Of a stretch of DNA of 64,000 nt, positions 18,732 to 28,631 are shown one piece after another. The translations under genes were made by a program, and so were the position numbers. Positions within the stretch are counted from its first letter, which is position 1, and each line of letters starts with the position of its first letter. This DNA is from Prevotella sp. (lineage in GTDB: Bacteria; Bacteroidota; Bacteroidia; Bacteroidales; Bacteroidaceae). Under the pieces are notes generated by a model. The model worked only from the letters and a program-made list of their open reading frames with translations. It was not told the DNA's origin and made no database searches. Location of the stretch: positions 16,258-80,257 of the forward strand of contig JAEEXI010000012.1 of the NCBI GenBank assembly GCA_016291495.1, given 5' to 3'.

Positions 18732-19352
18732 TTAAAAAAATTCTAAATTAAGACTTTTAAGCGCACTTTTTGCCATTCGTTCATACACAAGACCTAATTC
18801 CGAAAAGCGGATTATACTCTGCATAGCGGCTTTACGAACCATCATGGAAGAACCTTGCAAAGCTGCCAAAACCTGGTCAATAAACTCATTGATGCCTCGC
18901 TCATTAGGTTCTTGTTTGTTCATAAACAGTCGTGAAAGGATATGAAAACCACACAACTGTTCCAACTCTTTGTCTGATGCAATCCACTGATAAGCTTTCT
19001 CTGGAGCGAAAGGAAGATACTGATACAGATTGAAGGCGGCCTGTTCAGCTATCTCTTGTGAAGGTGTCTGTTCCATCCAGATATCCACCACTTCTGACAT
19101 CATCTGTTCAGCAGGCATAATCATCGTGGCAAGAATCTTACATTCTCTCACATCTGCCTTCCAAAGTTCGATGGCAAGGTCATAATCCTTTCCTATTTTT
19201 TCTGCCTTTTCTCTCAACATAAGAATAGATGCGCCCCAGTTGAGTTTGTATTCTACTCCCTTGTCACGCATCGACTGAGCAGTTTTTCCATCCATCAGTT
19301 GTCGGAAAGACTGCTTGATTTCCTTGACTCTCTCCTGTATTTCCTTGTTCAT
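18732..19352 (-). CDS. AlkD-like DNA alkylation repair protein
   Basis: A 206-residue all-helical protein, consistent with the HEAT-like repeats of the AlkD/AlkC glycosylase fold (region YDLAIELWKADVRECKILATMIM, then DIWMEQTPSQEIAEQAAF). AlkD enzymes remove positively charged alkylated bases. The key Trp and Asp positions cannot be fixed without alignment, so activity is not certain. Its start overlaps the M49 peptidase stop by four bases. Confidence 0.7.
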   Translation of the reverse strand: MNKEIQERVKEIKQSFRQLMDGKTAQSMRDKGVEYKLNWGASILMLREKAEKIGKDYDLAIELWKADVRECKILATMIMPAEQMMSEVVDIWMEQTPSQEIAEQAAFNLYQYLPFAPEKAYQWIASDKELEQLCGFHILSRLFMNKQEPNERGINEFIDQVLAALQGSSMMVRKAAMQSIIRFSELGLVYERMAKSALKSLNLEFF

Positions 19353-21292
19353 ATCAATGTACCATATTCTGAGCTATAACGTAACATCTGTTGCGCATAA
19401 CCCTCCGTATAGTCTACTTCTATATCAGTTATCTCTCCTTGTTCGTCTCTCACAGGAATCAACTTAGGGTTGATAAAGCCCTTATACGGTGCTAAATTCA
19501 GGCGCTTATAGCGTTCCAATATCTCTGTATGGACGACAGGATCGACCTTCACAGCATAACATTCTACCAAATGCCTCGCAGCGTCATAGTCACCTTCACT
19601 CTTGATGCGCTGTATTTCTGCCAACAGCTTGGCGAACAATCTGCGTAGTTCATCATAGTCATGAATCTGCACATAGGTCTTTCCTTCACGCTTAACTATG
19701 GAGATGGCATTACCATTCTCATAACACCAATGAGCAATGAGGGCACGATTCCGCATGTGCGCCTCCTCAATCTGGCTGCCTGGCTGAATGCGAATCAACT
19801 GCGTCAGCAGACCATTCATAATATAACTATAGTATTGTGACTTAAACGCCTCCTGATTGGGTGTCAGTCCCAACTCTACCAACTTAGCGTCTGCGATATA
19901 ATATAAGCCGAAAAGATCAGCTCTTGCCTCCTCTATCACATTGCCATACGACTTCAATGCATCAGGATCCGTGCCAGGAAGCAGTTGTCCACTGCCATGT
20001 CCTAAGCACTCATGAAGATCAGTATGGAGATCATCGCAAATATCTCCATATTGTTCTATCAGTTGTAATGCCTCTGCATCAATGACGAACTCCTCCTTAA
20101 AACCATTCCCATGAGCTGCTTTATTATAAGCATCCGTGATATTACTAATAGTAATGCTCTTGCTACCATACTGTGCTCTAATCCAATCGGCATTGGGAAG
20201 ATTGATGCCGATAGCGGTAGAAGGATACTCATCGCCTCCCAACATCGCTGCACAGATGGCATTAGCAGTAACACCCTTTACCTGTTTCTTGCGGAAACGA
20301 GGGTCTATGGGAGAATGATCCTCAAACCATTGGGCATTCTGACTAATCGTCTGTGTACGCTTTGTTGCCTCAAGGTCTTTATATTCAACAAGTCCTTCCC
20401 ACGAACCTTTCAAACATAACGGGTCACCATATACTTCTATAAAGCCATTAATGAAGTCAATCTTACCCTCATGTTCACTCACCCACTCTTTGCAATACTT
20501 GTTGAAACACTGCAGGTCACCTGTACGATAATAGGCAACCAGATCATCAATAATCTGTTTCTGTTGATGGTTCTCCGCATCATTTTTCGCCTGCTCCAGC
20601 CAATAGACAATCTGTTCTATCGCTTTGGAATACTTTCCTCCGATGCGCCACACTTCTTCACGAAGTGTTCCATTGTCTTTCACCAACGTACTGTTCAGGC
20701 CAAACGAAGGAGGCTCTTCACCTTGATAGGCGTTCTTCTGTTGCAGATAGAAGTCTTCCGCTTCCTGTTGTGTGACATGCTGATAAAAATTACAGGCGGA
20801 AGTCTTCACCAAATCGTCTCCATCATTCTTGTTGACACGTTTGGGAAGTATATCTGGATTGAAGATAACTGGAAATAACTCGCTGCAGAATGTTTCCAAG
20901 TTCTCATCTTTCCTCAATGGAAGACAACCAATGGGGAGCTGTTTTAACGTCTCTCGCAGATACGCTTCGCTGAATGCCGGTTGGAATTTCTCACAACCAT
21001 AATGATGATAAATACCATTTGAAAACCAGATACGTTTCAGATAGATCTCCAATGCTCGGAACTCTTCTGTGTCATGAGAGACAGAAGGAGCCGTATATAT
21101 GACCTCCAGCATCTTTCGGATACGAAGATTGTATAATCCAAACTGGTCGAAAGTGATGTCACGACCATAGAGTGTTGCCTGTGACAGTGCATAGATGTAT
21201 CGTTTCTGACACAAAGTTAACTGCTCAAATCCGTTTAATCGGTATCTGAGCAGTTGAAGGTCGGCAAAGCGCTCGTCTGAATAGCTAAACAT
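19349..21292 (-). CDS. Dipeptidyl-peptidase III-like zinc peptidase (M49)
   Basis: Cytoplasmic zinc exopeptidase of about 647 residues that should cut dipeptides from the N-terminus of short peptides. The M49 zinc motif HECLGHGSG is present around residue 425 and the second motif EEARADLFGLYY follows about 40 residues later. There is no signal peptide. The open frame extends to 21343 inside the regulator gene; ATG 21292 (MFSYSDERFADLQ) gives an 8-base overlap and is the better start. Middle gene of a three-gene operon with the AraC-type regulator and the AlkD-like gene. Confidence 0.87.
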   Translation of the reverse strand: MFSYSDERFADLQLLRYRLNGFEQLTLCQKRYIYALSQATLYGRDITFDQFGLYNLRIRKMLEVIYTAPSVSHDTEEFRALEIYLKRIWFSNGIYHHYGCEKFQPAFSEAYLRETLKQLPIGCLPLRKDENLETFCSELFPVIFNPDILPKRVNKNDGDDLVKTSACNFYQHVTQQEAEDFYLQQKNAYQGEEPPSFGLNSTLVKDNGTLREEVWRIGGKYSKAIEQIVYWLEQAKNDAENHQQKQIIDDLVAYYRTGDLQCFNKYCKEWVSEHEGKIDFINGFIEVYGDPLCLKGSWEGLVEYKDLEATKRTQTISQNAQWFEDHSPIDPRFRKKQVKGVTANAICAAMLGGDEYPSTAIGINLPNADWIRAQYGSKSITISNITDAYNKAAHGNGFKEEFVIDAEALQLIEQYGDICDDLHTDLHECLGHGSGQLLPGTDPDALKSYGNVIEEARADLFGLYYIADAKLVELGLTPNQEAFKSQYYSYIMNGLLTQLIRIQPGSQIEEAHMRNRALIAHWCYENGNAISIVKREGKTYVQIHDYDELRRLFAKLLAEIQRIKSEGDYDAARHLVECYAVKVDPVVHTEILERYKRLNLAPYKGFINPKLIPVRDEQGEITDIEVDYTEGYAQQMLRYSSEYGTLI

Positions 21293-21749
21293 GTTGTCTC
21301 TTCTTTTTAGAGCGTTTGACTTTCTGTGACGGATGAGTTTCAAAATGTTTCATACGATAATCACGCGGAGTCATATTCAAGAATTTAAAAAACGAAGCAT
21401 AAAATGACTGGCGGTTGGCAAAACCGACCATATCACTCACTTCCTCCATCGTCAGACTTTGATAACGTTTGTCAACCATAATGGTCATCGCCTCCTCAAT
21501 ACGGAACTTATTTACAAACGATGTGTAATTCATATGAAACTGTACATTGACTACAGCAGAGATATAGCGAGTATTCGTCCCTAAATCCTCTGCCAGCTTC
21601 TTTGCAGAGTAATCCTTGTCCTTGTATTTTTTTTGCATGACAATGACATATAGGATCTTTTCCTTCAGTTCATCCATCAACTGAGGATTTACCAAAGTCC
21701 GATAGGCTGCCTCCTTGACTTTTTTCTCAGTGATATTATACTTTGCCAT
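21285..21749 (-). CDS. AraC-family transcriptional regulator, DNA-binding domain only
   Basis: A 154-residue protein consisting almost entirely of the double helix-turn-helix of AraC/XylS regulators (YSAKKLAEDLGTNTRYISAVVN, then EEVSDMVGFANRQSFYASFFKFLNMTPRDYR). No sensor domain precedes it. The C-terminal tail is basic. It is first in an operon with the M49 peptidase; target and signal are unknown. Confidence 0.85.
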   Translation of the reverse strand: MAKYNITEKKVKEAAYRTLVNPQLMDELKEKILYVIVMQKKYKDKDYSAKKLAEDLGTNTRYISAVVNVQFHMNYTSFVNKFRIEEAMTIMVDKRYQSLTMEEVSDMVGFANRQSFYASFFKFLNMTPRDYRMKHFETHPSQKVKRSKKKRQHV

Positions 21750-22005
21750 AGCCGTAATGATTAAATAATGATTGATAATGTATTAATACTTTGCAAATAT
21801 AGTAAAAATTTTTGAGAATCGTACTTTTTTGAACAATTTTTTAGAAAAAAGAGATAACTTTGTGACAAATATAGTTAAAAAAGGAAAAAAGACAGCGAAA
21901 TTGCGGCATGCCTATAGAAAATTTTTTCATAGTTAACGAGAAAGTTTTTCATGGCTTAGCAATAAAAAATACCGCTATGTGATAAAGTCTGAAATCTATA
22001 ATCGT

Positions 22006-23331
22006 TCAAGGACGGAGGTCTTGTAACTTGATGTCACGAAGAGAACGGAGATAGTTAGAGCGCTGTTCCATTGCACTTTTCCATTGTTCAGAGAATAAAT
22101 AAGATACATCAAGATCCAACTTCCATTCTCCATATGACTCCAAACGGTCTATCATTACGCCAAGAGTCAGATTGCTGATATCCTCTGCAGGTAAGAAATG
22201 AGAAGTTTCCCCTTTTTCATCACTGGTCAATTCAACTATCAGTCCCGCATCTATCAACTCAACCAAAAGATCGTTGACAATACGGATAGGTATTCCTGTA
22301 TCAAAACGTAGGTGCGAAGCAGAATATGGTTTCTTCCCATCAGCGAAACGACCACAGATATAGCTCATCAGTAAAGCGCACAACATAGTACGTGATCGAT
22401 GACTGAGTTCGTTGGTATCTGCATCATAGTCATAATAGTCAAGATACTGATTGGCATAGCATAGTTCTGCACCAAACAAGCAGATAGTCCATGATATCTG
22501 CACCCATAACATGAATAACGGAAGAGCTGCAAAAGAACCATAAATCGCATTGTAACCCGACAAGAAAATCTGAGAATGAATATAGAATAACTGTAGTCCT
22601 TGCATGGCGATACCGGCAAGAATACTAGGTACAATTACATGTTTTGCCTTCACATGGGTATTGGGCATGAAAGTATAAAGAGCAATAAACATCACAGACA
22701 TCAACACATAAGGAATAAGGTCGATGAGAAAACGAATGGCAGGTCCCAACATCAGATAATCAGGCATAGAATCAGCAATAGTCGCCATGAAAATGGATAT
22801 ACCTGATGTGACAACGATGATAATAGGGAAACAGAAGAACATTGCCATGTAATCTGTAAACGTTCGGAATATACTACGTGGTTTCGTCACCTGCCATATC
22901 TCGTTAAAGGCATCCTCAACATTACTCACCAGCATTAATACCGTGTAAAGCATAAACAGCAGACCCACGCCCAAAAAAATACCGCTCTTCGTATGAACCA
23001 GATAGCTATTAACAAACCCAATAATAACCTCTGCCACTTGTGGCTGCGACTCAAAGGCTTCCCTAAACCAAATTTCGATATATTTACTATAGCCAAAACC
23101 ACGGGCAATAGCAAAGACGACGGCAAGAATAGGCACAATGGCAAGCAGTGTACTATACGTCAACGCTGCAGCTCTCGTCATCACTCGTTTCGAAATAAAA
23201 AAGCGGATAGTAATGACCAATTTCTTCAGTATCTCCACCAACAGAAACACCATTGGAGAGACATCGTTCTTCGTAATCCTCCACATATCAGTTTCGAAGA
23301 ACTGGATGATTCGTTGTATCACTTTACTCAA
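22006..23331 (-). CDS. YihY/BrkB-family inner membrane protein
   Basis: Polytopic membrane protein of about 441 residues. The family core is visible: RAAALTYSTLLAIVPILAVVFA, GLLFMLYTVLMLVSNVEDAFNEIW, and YGSFAALPLFMLWVQISW. A C-terminal cytoplasmic part of roughly 130 residues looks like a winged-helix region. The open frame reaches a GTG at 23358 inside the RNase P RNA stem. TTG at 23331, with GAGG just upstream, starts SKVIQRIIQFFETDMWRI, like family N-termini, and is preferred. Substrate is not settled for this family. Confidence 0.85.
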   Translation of the reverse strand: MSKVIQRIIQFFETDMWRITKNDVSPMVFLLVEILKKLVITIRFFISKRVMTRAAALTYSTLLAIVPILAVVFAIARGFGYSKYIEIWFREAFESQPQVAEVIIGFVNSYLVHTKSGIFLGVGLLFMLYTVLMLVSNVEDAFNEIWQVTKPRSIFRTFTDYMAMFFCFPIIIVVTSGISIFMATIADSMPDYLMLGPAIRFLIDLIPYVLMSVMFIALYTFMPNTHVKAKHVIVPSILAGIAMQGLQLFYIHSQIFLSGYNAIYGSFAALPLFMLWVQISWTICLFGAELCYANQYLDYYDYDADTNELSHRSRTMLCALLMSYICGRFADGKKPYSASHLRFDTGIPIRIVNDLLVELIDAGLIVELTSDEKGETSHFLPAEDISNLTLGVMIDRLESYGEWKLDLDVSYLFSEQWKSAMEQRSNYLRSLRDIKLQDLRP

Positions 23332-23350
23332 TGTCCTCAAAAATAAAAAA

Positions 23351-23745
23351 GAAAGCACTGTCTCTATAAGCCGGGTTCTGTAACTTCCTCATACAAGAAA
23401 GATGTCTGTCATTTATCTACTCCGTAAGTCACCCTACGGATCTAGCATTCTACCCTCCATCGTATTTCTCGAACGGACAGCTCTCAGACGATGGTATACG
23501 CGAACTTGCAGCCCCCAGATGGAACAGCCCGACGATCACCCGCCGGCTGGTGGTCTCTTACACCACCTTCTCACCCTTGCCCAAAAGAGCGGTTGTTTTC
23601 TTCTTCCATATCCAGCCGTCACCGACTGCTTCCACTTTCAGAAGTGGGGCGTCCTCTACTGCCCGGACTTTCCTCTTGTACCCTTCCCCCTCACCATAAA
23701 GGCAGAGGCAGTTGATACCAGCGACAGACCGAGACACTGCTTTCC
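23351..23745 (-). ncRNA. rnpB: RNase P RNA (bacterial type A)
   Basis: Catalytic RNA that matures tRNA 5' ends. On the minus strand the 5' part has the universal core GAGGAAAGTCCGGGC (around 23663-23680), and the 3' end has ACAGAACCCGGCTTATAGAG. The two ends can pair as helix P1 (GAAAGCAGTGTCTC with GAGACAGTGCTTTC, one mismatch), which fixes the borders within a few bases. Length near 395 is typical. A TATCTTTGC box lies 5 bases upstream. Confidence 0.93.
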
Positions 23746-23749
23746 GACT

Positions 23750-23758
23750 GCAAAGATA
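23750..23758 (-). promoter_or_regulatory. -7 element of the rnpB promoter
   Basis: TATCTTTGC on the minus strand, ending 5 bases before the predicted RNA 5' end set by helix P1. Position supports the call; no good TTTG is seen at -33. Confidence 0.6.
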
Positions 23759-23810
23759 AGCAATAATCATCAAAAAGAGTCATTAATACCAAGAAATAAT
23801 ATGATTTTTA

Positions 23811-23843
23811 TTTGATTATGTCCTCTTTTCTTTGTACCTTTGC
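23811..23843 (+). promoter_or_regulatory. Promoter of the lon operon
   Basis: TTTG (23811-23814), a 20-base spacer, TACCTTTGC (23835-23843). Predicted first base is about 23848. It is nearly back-to-back with the rnpB promoter, about 55 bases away. Confidence 0.8.
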
Positions 23844-23851
23844 ACTTTATT

Positions 23852-26314
23852 ATGGAAGAAAAGATAACAATGTATATGGATAATAGAAACAGGTCGTTCT
23901 CAATGATTGCCGACGTAGAAGGCGAATATAGTGACCTCAGCAGTGTAGAGATTCCCGAATCCCTTCCTATATTAACTGTACGCAACATCGTATTGTTTCC
24001 TGGTGTTGTTGCCCCTATTCTTATCGGACGTGATGCTAGCATGAAATTAGTGCGTATGGCAGATAAAACTGGACAATTGATGGGTGTTTTCTGTCAACGT
24101 GATCCAGAAACTGAGCAACCCATCCGTGCCGACCTTTATGATATCGGTGTATATGCCAAAGTATTGAAGCTATTAACGTTGCCAAACGGTAATATCACAG
24201 CAATTGTCCAAGGATTGGGACGAATAAAGTTGTTGGAACTTCTGAAATACAAACCTTATCTTGTAGGGCGTGTGGAATCTGCCCCAGAAGACGAACCGGA
24301 AAAGAACGATAAAGAGTTTTATACGGCTATTGAAGACTTGCGCAATCAGACTACGGAATACATTAAATTGAACGACGAGATTCCCGAAGAGGCAGCCTTT
24401 GCCATCAAAAACGTCGGGAATAATATTATGGCGCTCAATTTTATATGTTCCAACCTGCCTTTCTCGGTAAAGGAAAAGATGAAGCTCTTGATGATGTCAT
24501 CTATCAAGGAAAGATTGTTTAACACCATGAAGATTGTCAACCGTGAGATAGAGCTTCAAACTTTGAAACTAGATATTCGCAACAAGACGCGCGATGATAT
24601 TGACGAGCAACAGCGCAATTACTTTCTGCAGCAACAAATTAAAAACCTTCAGGCAGAAATGGGCAATGAGAGCTCGCCAGAGAAAAAGGAGCTACTGGAA
24701 AAAGCGATGTCCAAGCAATGGGGCGAGGAAGTTGAGCGTATCTTTTATCGTGAGATTGACAAACTTGATCAACTTAACCCACAAAGTCCTGATTTCAATA
24801 TTCAGCTGACCTACCTTCAAACATTAGTATCACTGCCTTGGAATGAATGCACGGAAGACGATCTGAACCTAGACCGTGCGCAGAAGATTTTGGACCGTGA
24901 TCATTATGGCATGGAAAAAGTGAAAGAACGTATCCTCGAATATATTGCCGTTCTCTCCCTACGTGGTGACTTAAAGTCACCAATTCTCTGTCTATACGGT
25001 CCTCCTGGAGTTGGTAAGACAAGCCTTGGAAAATCCATTGCTGATGCTCTCAACCGTAAATATGTACGAGTCTCCTTAGGTGGACTGCATGATGAGGCTG
25101 AGATCCGTGGACATCGTCGCACCTATATCGGTGCTATGCCAGGACGTATTATCAAGAACATCCAAAAAGCTGGTTCTAGCAATCCAGTGTTTATCCTTGA
25201 CGAGATTGATAAAGTTACACAAAATACACACAATGGCGATCCTGCTTCCGCAATGTTGGAAGTGCTGGATCCTGAGCAGAACAATGCTTTTCACGACAAC
25301 TATTTGGATGTAGACTACGACCTGTCGAAGGTGCTTTTTATCGCCACCGCAAATAATCTCGGCACCATTCCGAAACCTTTACTTGACCGCATGGAGATTA
25401 TAGAGGTCAGTGGCTATATCACAGAAGAGAAATACGAGATTGCCAAACGCCATCTGATCCCCAAGGAAAAAGAGAATACAGGATTGACTGACAAGGGACT
25501 GACTTTCAACAAAGCGGCCATTGAGAAAATCATAGAACAATATACCCGTGAAAGCGGTGTGCGCCAATTAGAGAAACAAATCAACAAAGCGCTCCGCAAA
25601 ATGGCTTTCCAGAAAGCCAAAGACGGCCAACTACCTTTTTTAAAGATATCTCCCACAGAATTAGAGGGGCTACTCGGTAAACCACCATTCTATCGTGACA
25701 TTTATCAAGGAAATGCTTACGCAGGTGTTGTGACAGGACTTGCTTGGACTAGTGTAGGTGGCGAGATTTTATTTATTGAGACTTCTCTCTCAAAGGGAAA
25801 AGGTTCCAAACTTACCTTGACTGGAAATTTAGGAGATGTCATGAAAGAGAGTGCTGTCATAGCATTGGAATATGTAAAGGCACATGTGGACGTTCTCAAT
25901 ATCGACTATCGTATTTTTGACAACTGGAATATCCATATCCATGTTCCAGAAGGAGCGACCCCGAAAGACGGTCCTTCTGCAGGAATTACCATTGCCACCT
26001 CTATCGCATCGGCGCTTACCCAACGTAAAGTCCGCAAGAACACCGCCATGACAGGTGAGATAACCCTACGTGGCAAGGTATTACCCGTAGGCGGTATCAA
26101 AGAGAAGATTCTTGCTGCTAAGCGCGCCGGTATCACGGATATACTGATGTGCCGTGAAAATCAGAAAGATATCGAAGAGATTCCTGAGATGTATTTGAAA
26201 GGAGTCAATTTCCACTATGTGGAAAATGTGCAGGATGTCTGGGATTTTGCATTAACAAAAGAGGTCGTAGAGCATCCCCTGGATTTCACCATCCCTGAAG
26301 AAGAGAAAAAATAG
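23852..26314 (+). CDS. lon: ATP-dependent Lon protease
   Basis: Cytoplasmic AAA+ serine protease for misfolded and regulatory proteins, about 820 residues. Domains in order: LAN substrate domain ([23 protein letters not shown], residues about 35-240), coiled middle region, AAA+ with Walker A GPPGVGKT (about 383-390) and VFILDEIDK, then protease domain with catalytic Ser in [13 protein letters not shown] (about 707) and Lys in [15 protein letters not shown] (about 750). ATG 23852 would leave a 4-base leader; ATG 23870 (MYMDNRNRS) is an alternative with a normal leader. Heads a tight four-gene operon. Confidence 0.97.
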   Translation: MEEKITMYMDNRNRSFSMIADVEGEYSDLSSVEIPESLPILTVRNIVLFPGVVAPILIGRDASMKLVRMADKTGQLMGVFCQRDPETEQPIRADLYDIGVYAKVLKLLTLPNGNITAIVQGLGRIKLLELLKYKPYLVGRVESAPEDEPEKNDKEFYTAIEDLRNQTTEYIKLNDEIPEEAAFAIKNVGNNIMALNFICSNLPFSVKEKMKLLMMSSIKERLFNTMKIVNREIELQTLKLDIRNKTRDDIDEQQRNYFLQQQIKNLQAEMGNESSPEKKELLEKAMSKQWGEEVERIFYREIDKLDQLNPQSPDFNIQLTYLQTLVSLPWNECTEDDLNLDRAQKILDRDHYGMEKVKERILEYIAVLSLRGDLKSPILCLYGPPGVGKTSLGKSIADALNRKYVRVSLGGLHDEAEIRGHRRTYIGAMPGRIIKNIQKAGSSNPVFILDEIDKVTQNTHNGDPASAMLEVLDPEQNNAFHDNYLDVDYDLSKVLFIATANNLGTIPKPLLDRMEIIEVSGYITEEKYEIAKRHLIPKEKENTGLTDKGLTFNKAAIEKIIEQYTRESGVRQLEKQINKALRKMAFQKAKDGQLPFLKISPTELEGLLGKPPFYRDIYQGNAYAGVVTGLAWTSVGGEILFIETSLSKGKGSKLTLTGNLGDVMKESAVIALEYVKAHVDVLNIDYRIFDNWNIHIHVPEGATPKDGPSAGITIATSIASALTQRKVRKNTAMTGEITLRGKVLPVGGIKEKILAAKRAGITDILMCRENQKDIEEIPEMYLKGVNFHYVENVQDVWDFALTKEVVEHPLDFTIPEEEKK

Positions 26315-26316
26315 AA

Positions 26317-27444
26317 ATGACATTCGAACTGCAACATACAGACTCTGCAAGTGAGGCGCGCACAGGACTGATTACCACTGACCACGGACAAATCAGGACT
26401 CCAATTTTTATGCCTGTGGGAACGGTAGGCAGCGTCAAGGGAGTACATTTCTCAGAACTGCGTGAACAAGTAAAGGCACAAATTATCTTAGGAAACACCT
26501 ATCATCTCTATCTCCGCCCAGGACTGGATATTCTCCGCAAGGCAGGTGGACTTCACCAGTTCAACACCTGGGATCGTCCTATATTGACAGACTCAGGAGG
26601 TTTTCAAGTTTTCTCTCTGACGGGTATCCGCAAACTGCGTGAGGAAGGATGTGAGTTCCAGAGTCATATCGACGGTTCACGACACATCTTCACGCCAGAG
26701 AACGTCATAGATACCGAACGTATCATTGGGGCAGATATCATGATGGCACTGGACGAATGTCCTCCTGGACAGAGTGACTATCAGTATGCCAAGAAGTCAT
26801 TAGGACTTACCCAACGGTGGCTCGACCGCTGTATAAAACGGTTTAACGAGACAGAACCACTCTATGGATATCAGCAAAGCCTGTTCCCTATCGTACAGGG
26901 CTGTACGTATAAAGATCTGCGCCAGGAGGCTGCCAAGCATGTTGCCGACAAGGGTGCGGACGGTAATGCCATCGGCGGTCTTGCTGTTGGAGAGCCCACA
27001 GAAGTCATGTATGAGATGATTGAGGTGGTCAATGAGATATTGCCCAAGGACAAGCCACGTTACCTGATGGGTGTTGGAACGCCCCAAAACATCTTGGAAG
27101 CCATTGAGCGCGGCGTGGATATGTTTGATTGTGTGATGCCCACCCGTAACGGTCGCAATGCCATGCTGTTTACCTATCAGGGAACGATGAACATGCGCAA
27201 CAAGAAATGGGAGGATGATTTCTCCCCCATCGATCCGGACGGCTGTGACATCGACCGCATCCATAGCAAGGCATATCTGCATCATCTTTTCAAGGCACAG
27301 GAGCTACTTGCCATGCAAATAGCCTCTATTCACAATCTTGCCTTCTATCTGCGACTAGTCACCGACGCCCGTCAGCATATCGAGCAAGGCGACTTTGTAC
27401 AATGGAAACGATCTGTTATTGACGACTTAAGACGAAGACGATGA
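26317..27444 (+). CDS. tgt: tRNA-guanine transglycosylase
   Basis: Exchanges guanine at position 34 of tRNAs with GUN anticodons for a queuosine precursor. The 375-residue TIM-barrel protein has LTDSGGFQVFSL (Asp near residue 92), GGLAVGEP and the nucleophile region FDCVMPTRNGRNA (Asp about 270). The usual CxCxxC zinc cysteines before YLHHL are absent: the segment reads PDGCDIDRIHSKAYLHHL. Two bases after lon and overlapping the next start by four bases. Confidence 0.95.
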   Translation: MTFELQHTDSASEARTGLITTDHGQIRTPIFMPVGTVGSVKGVHFSELREQVKAQIILGNTYHLYLRPGLDILRKAGGLHQFNTWDRPILTDSGGFQVFSLTGIRKLREEGCEFQSHIDGSRHIFTPENVIDTERIIGADIMMALDECPPGQSDYQYAKKSLGLTQRWLDRCIKRFNETEPLYGYQQSLFPIVQGCTYKDLRQEAAKHVADKGADGNAIGGLAVGEPTEVMYEMIEVVNEILPKDKPRYLMGVGTPQNILEAIERGVDMFDCVMPTRNGRNAMLFTYQGTMNMRNKKWEDDFSPIDPDGCDIDRIHSKAYLHHLFKAQELLAMQIASIHNLAFYLRLVTDARQHIEQGDFVQWKRSVIDDLRRRR

Positions 27445-28631
27445 AAGAGAAGTGGAAGGACATCATCAGAAGGGTTAGGCTATTGTGGAAACGATTGCCT
27501 TGGGAACGACTTGCCCCATTGAAGAAATACAATCCCTTCCAGTATATCAAGCGAATGGACTGGTATATCATCAAGAAGTTTATTGGTACCTATATTTACT
27601 CAATCATTCTGATCATATCCATTTCCATTGTTTTTGACGTCAACGAGAATCTGGCGAAGTTCACAACCTATCATGCACCATTGCGTGCTATCGTGTTCGA
27701 CTACTACATGAACTTCGTTCCCTATTTCGCCAATCTTTTCTCACCGTTGTTCGTATTCATTGCGGTCATCTTCTTTACCTCAAAACTGGCTGGCAACTCC
27801 GAGATCATCGCCATGTTGGCGTGTGGTATGAGTTTCAAGCGACTATTACGTCCTTACCTGATCTCCGCTGCGCTGATTGCTGTACTAAACTTCTTCCTGG
27901 GAGCCTATATCATCCCAAGGGGTACGGTAGTGAGACATGACTTCGAGTCACTTTATAAAGACAAGAGGAGAAACACCACTGCGACGAATATCCAGTTAAT
28001 GGTCGACAGGGGAACAGTTGCATATATCTCACAATATGACGATATCCGCAAAACGGGCTATGGTTTCTCTTTATATAAGTTCGACAAGAAAAAACTGGTT
28101 AGCCACATGACTGCAAGCGTCATACAGTATGACACCATCAGTGATTCTCGCTATCACTGGAAAGCACGAAGTTATAAAATCCGTGAACTGAAAGGTATGC
28201 GAGAAAAGATTACCAGTGGTTCTGAGATAGACACCCTCATCCAAATGGAACCAATGGACCTGATATTCTCAAAAGGTCAACAGGAGACGTTCACCTCCCC
28301 AGAACTATTGCAATATATCTCCAAGCAACAGGAACGCGGATCCAGTAATGTGGTTCAGTATGAGGTGGAATACCACAAGCGAATAGCCACCTCGTTTGCG
28401 TCATTTATCCTAACAATAATCGGTGTGTCTCTCTCGTCGCGTAAGCGAAAAGGAGGCATGGGAATGTATCTAGGTATTGGACTCGCCTTATCATTCTCAT
28501 ATATTCTCCTTCAGACCGTCAGCGCGACCTTTGCCATTAATGCCGATACGCCCCCTATGCTTGCCGCATGGGTTCCCAATATCCTATATGCAATTATCGC
28601 CTATTTCTGTTATAGGCAAGCTCCAAACTAA
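27441..28631 (+). CDS. LptF/LptG-family lipopolysaccharide export permease
   Basis: Inner membrane permease that, with the LptB ATPase, pulls lipopolysaccharide from the membrane. The 396-residue protein has three N-terminal helices (about 46-66, 95-118, 140-165), a large periplasmic jellyroll region (residues about 180-300) and three C-terminal helices. This is the YjgP/YjgQ layout, and SEIIAMLACGMSFKRLLRPYL matches the family loop. Only one of the F/G pair is encoded here, and which one cannot be told. Confidence 0.88.
   Translation: MKEKWKDIIRRVRLLWKRLPWERLAPLKKYNPFQYIKRMDWYIIKKFIGTYIYSIILIISISIVFDVNENLAKFTTYHAPLRAIVFDYYMNFVPYFANLFSPLFVFIAVIFFTSKLAGNSEIIAMLACGMSFKRLLRPYLISAALIAVLNFFLGAYIIPRGTVVRHDFESLYKDKRRNTTATNIQLMVDRGTVAYISQYDDIRKTGYGFSLYKFDKKKLVSHMTASVIQYDTISDSRYHWKARSYKIRELKGMREKITSGSEIDTLIQMEPMDLIFSKGQQETFTSPELLQYISKQQERGSSNVVQYEVEYHKRIATSFASFILTIIGVSLSSRKRKGGMGMYLGIGLALSFSYILLQTVSATFAINADTPPMLAAWVPNILYAIIAYFCYRQAPN

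Noticed and set aside
23402..23815. Open frame of 137 codons on the plus strand
   Set aside because: It is antisense to the RNase P RNA, whose conserved core and end helix are clear.
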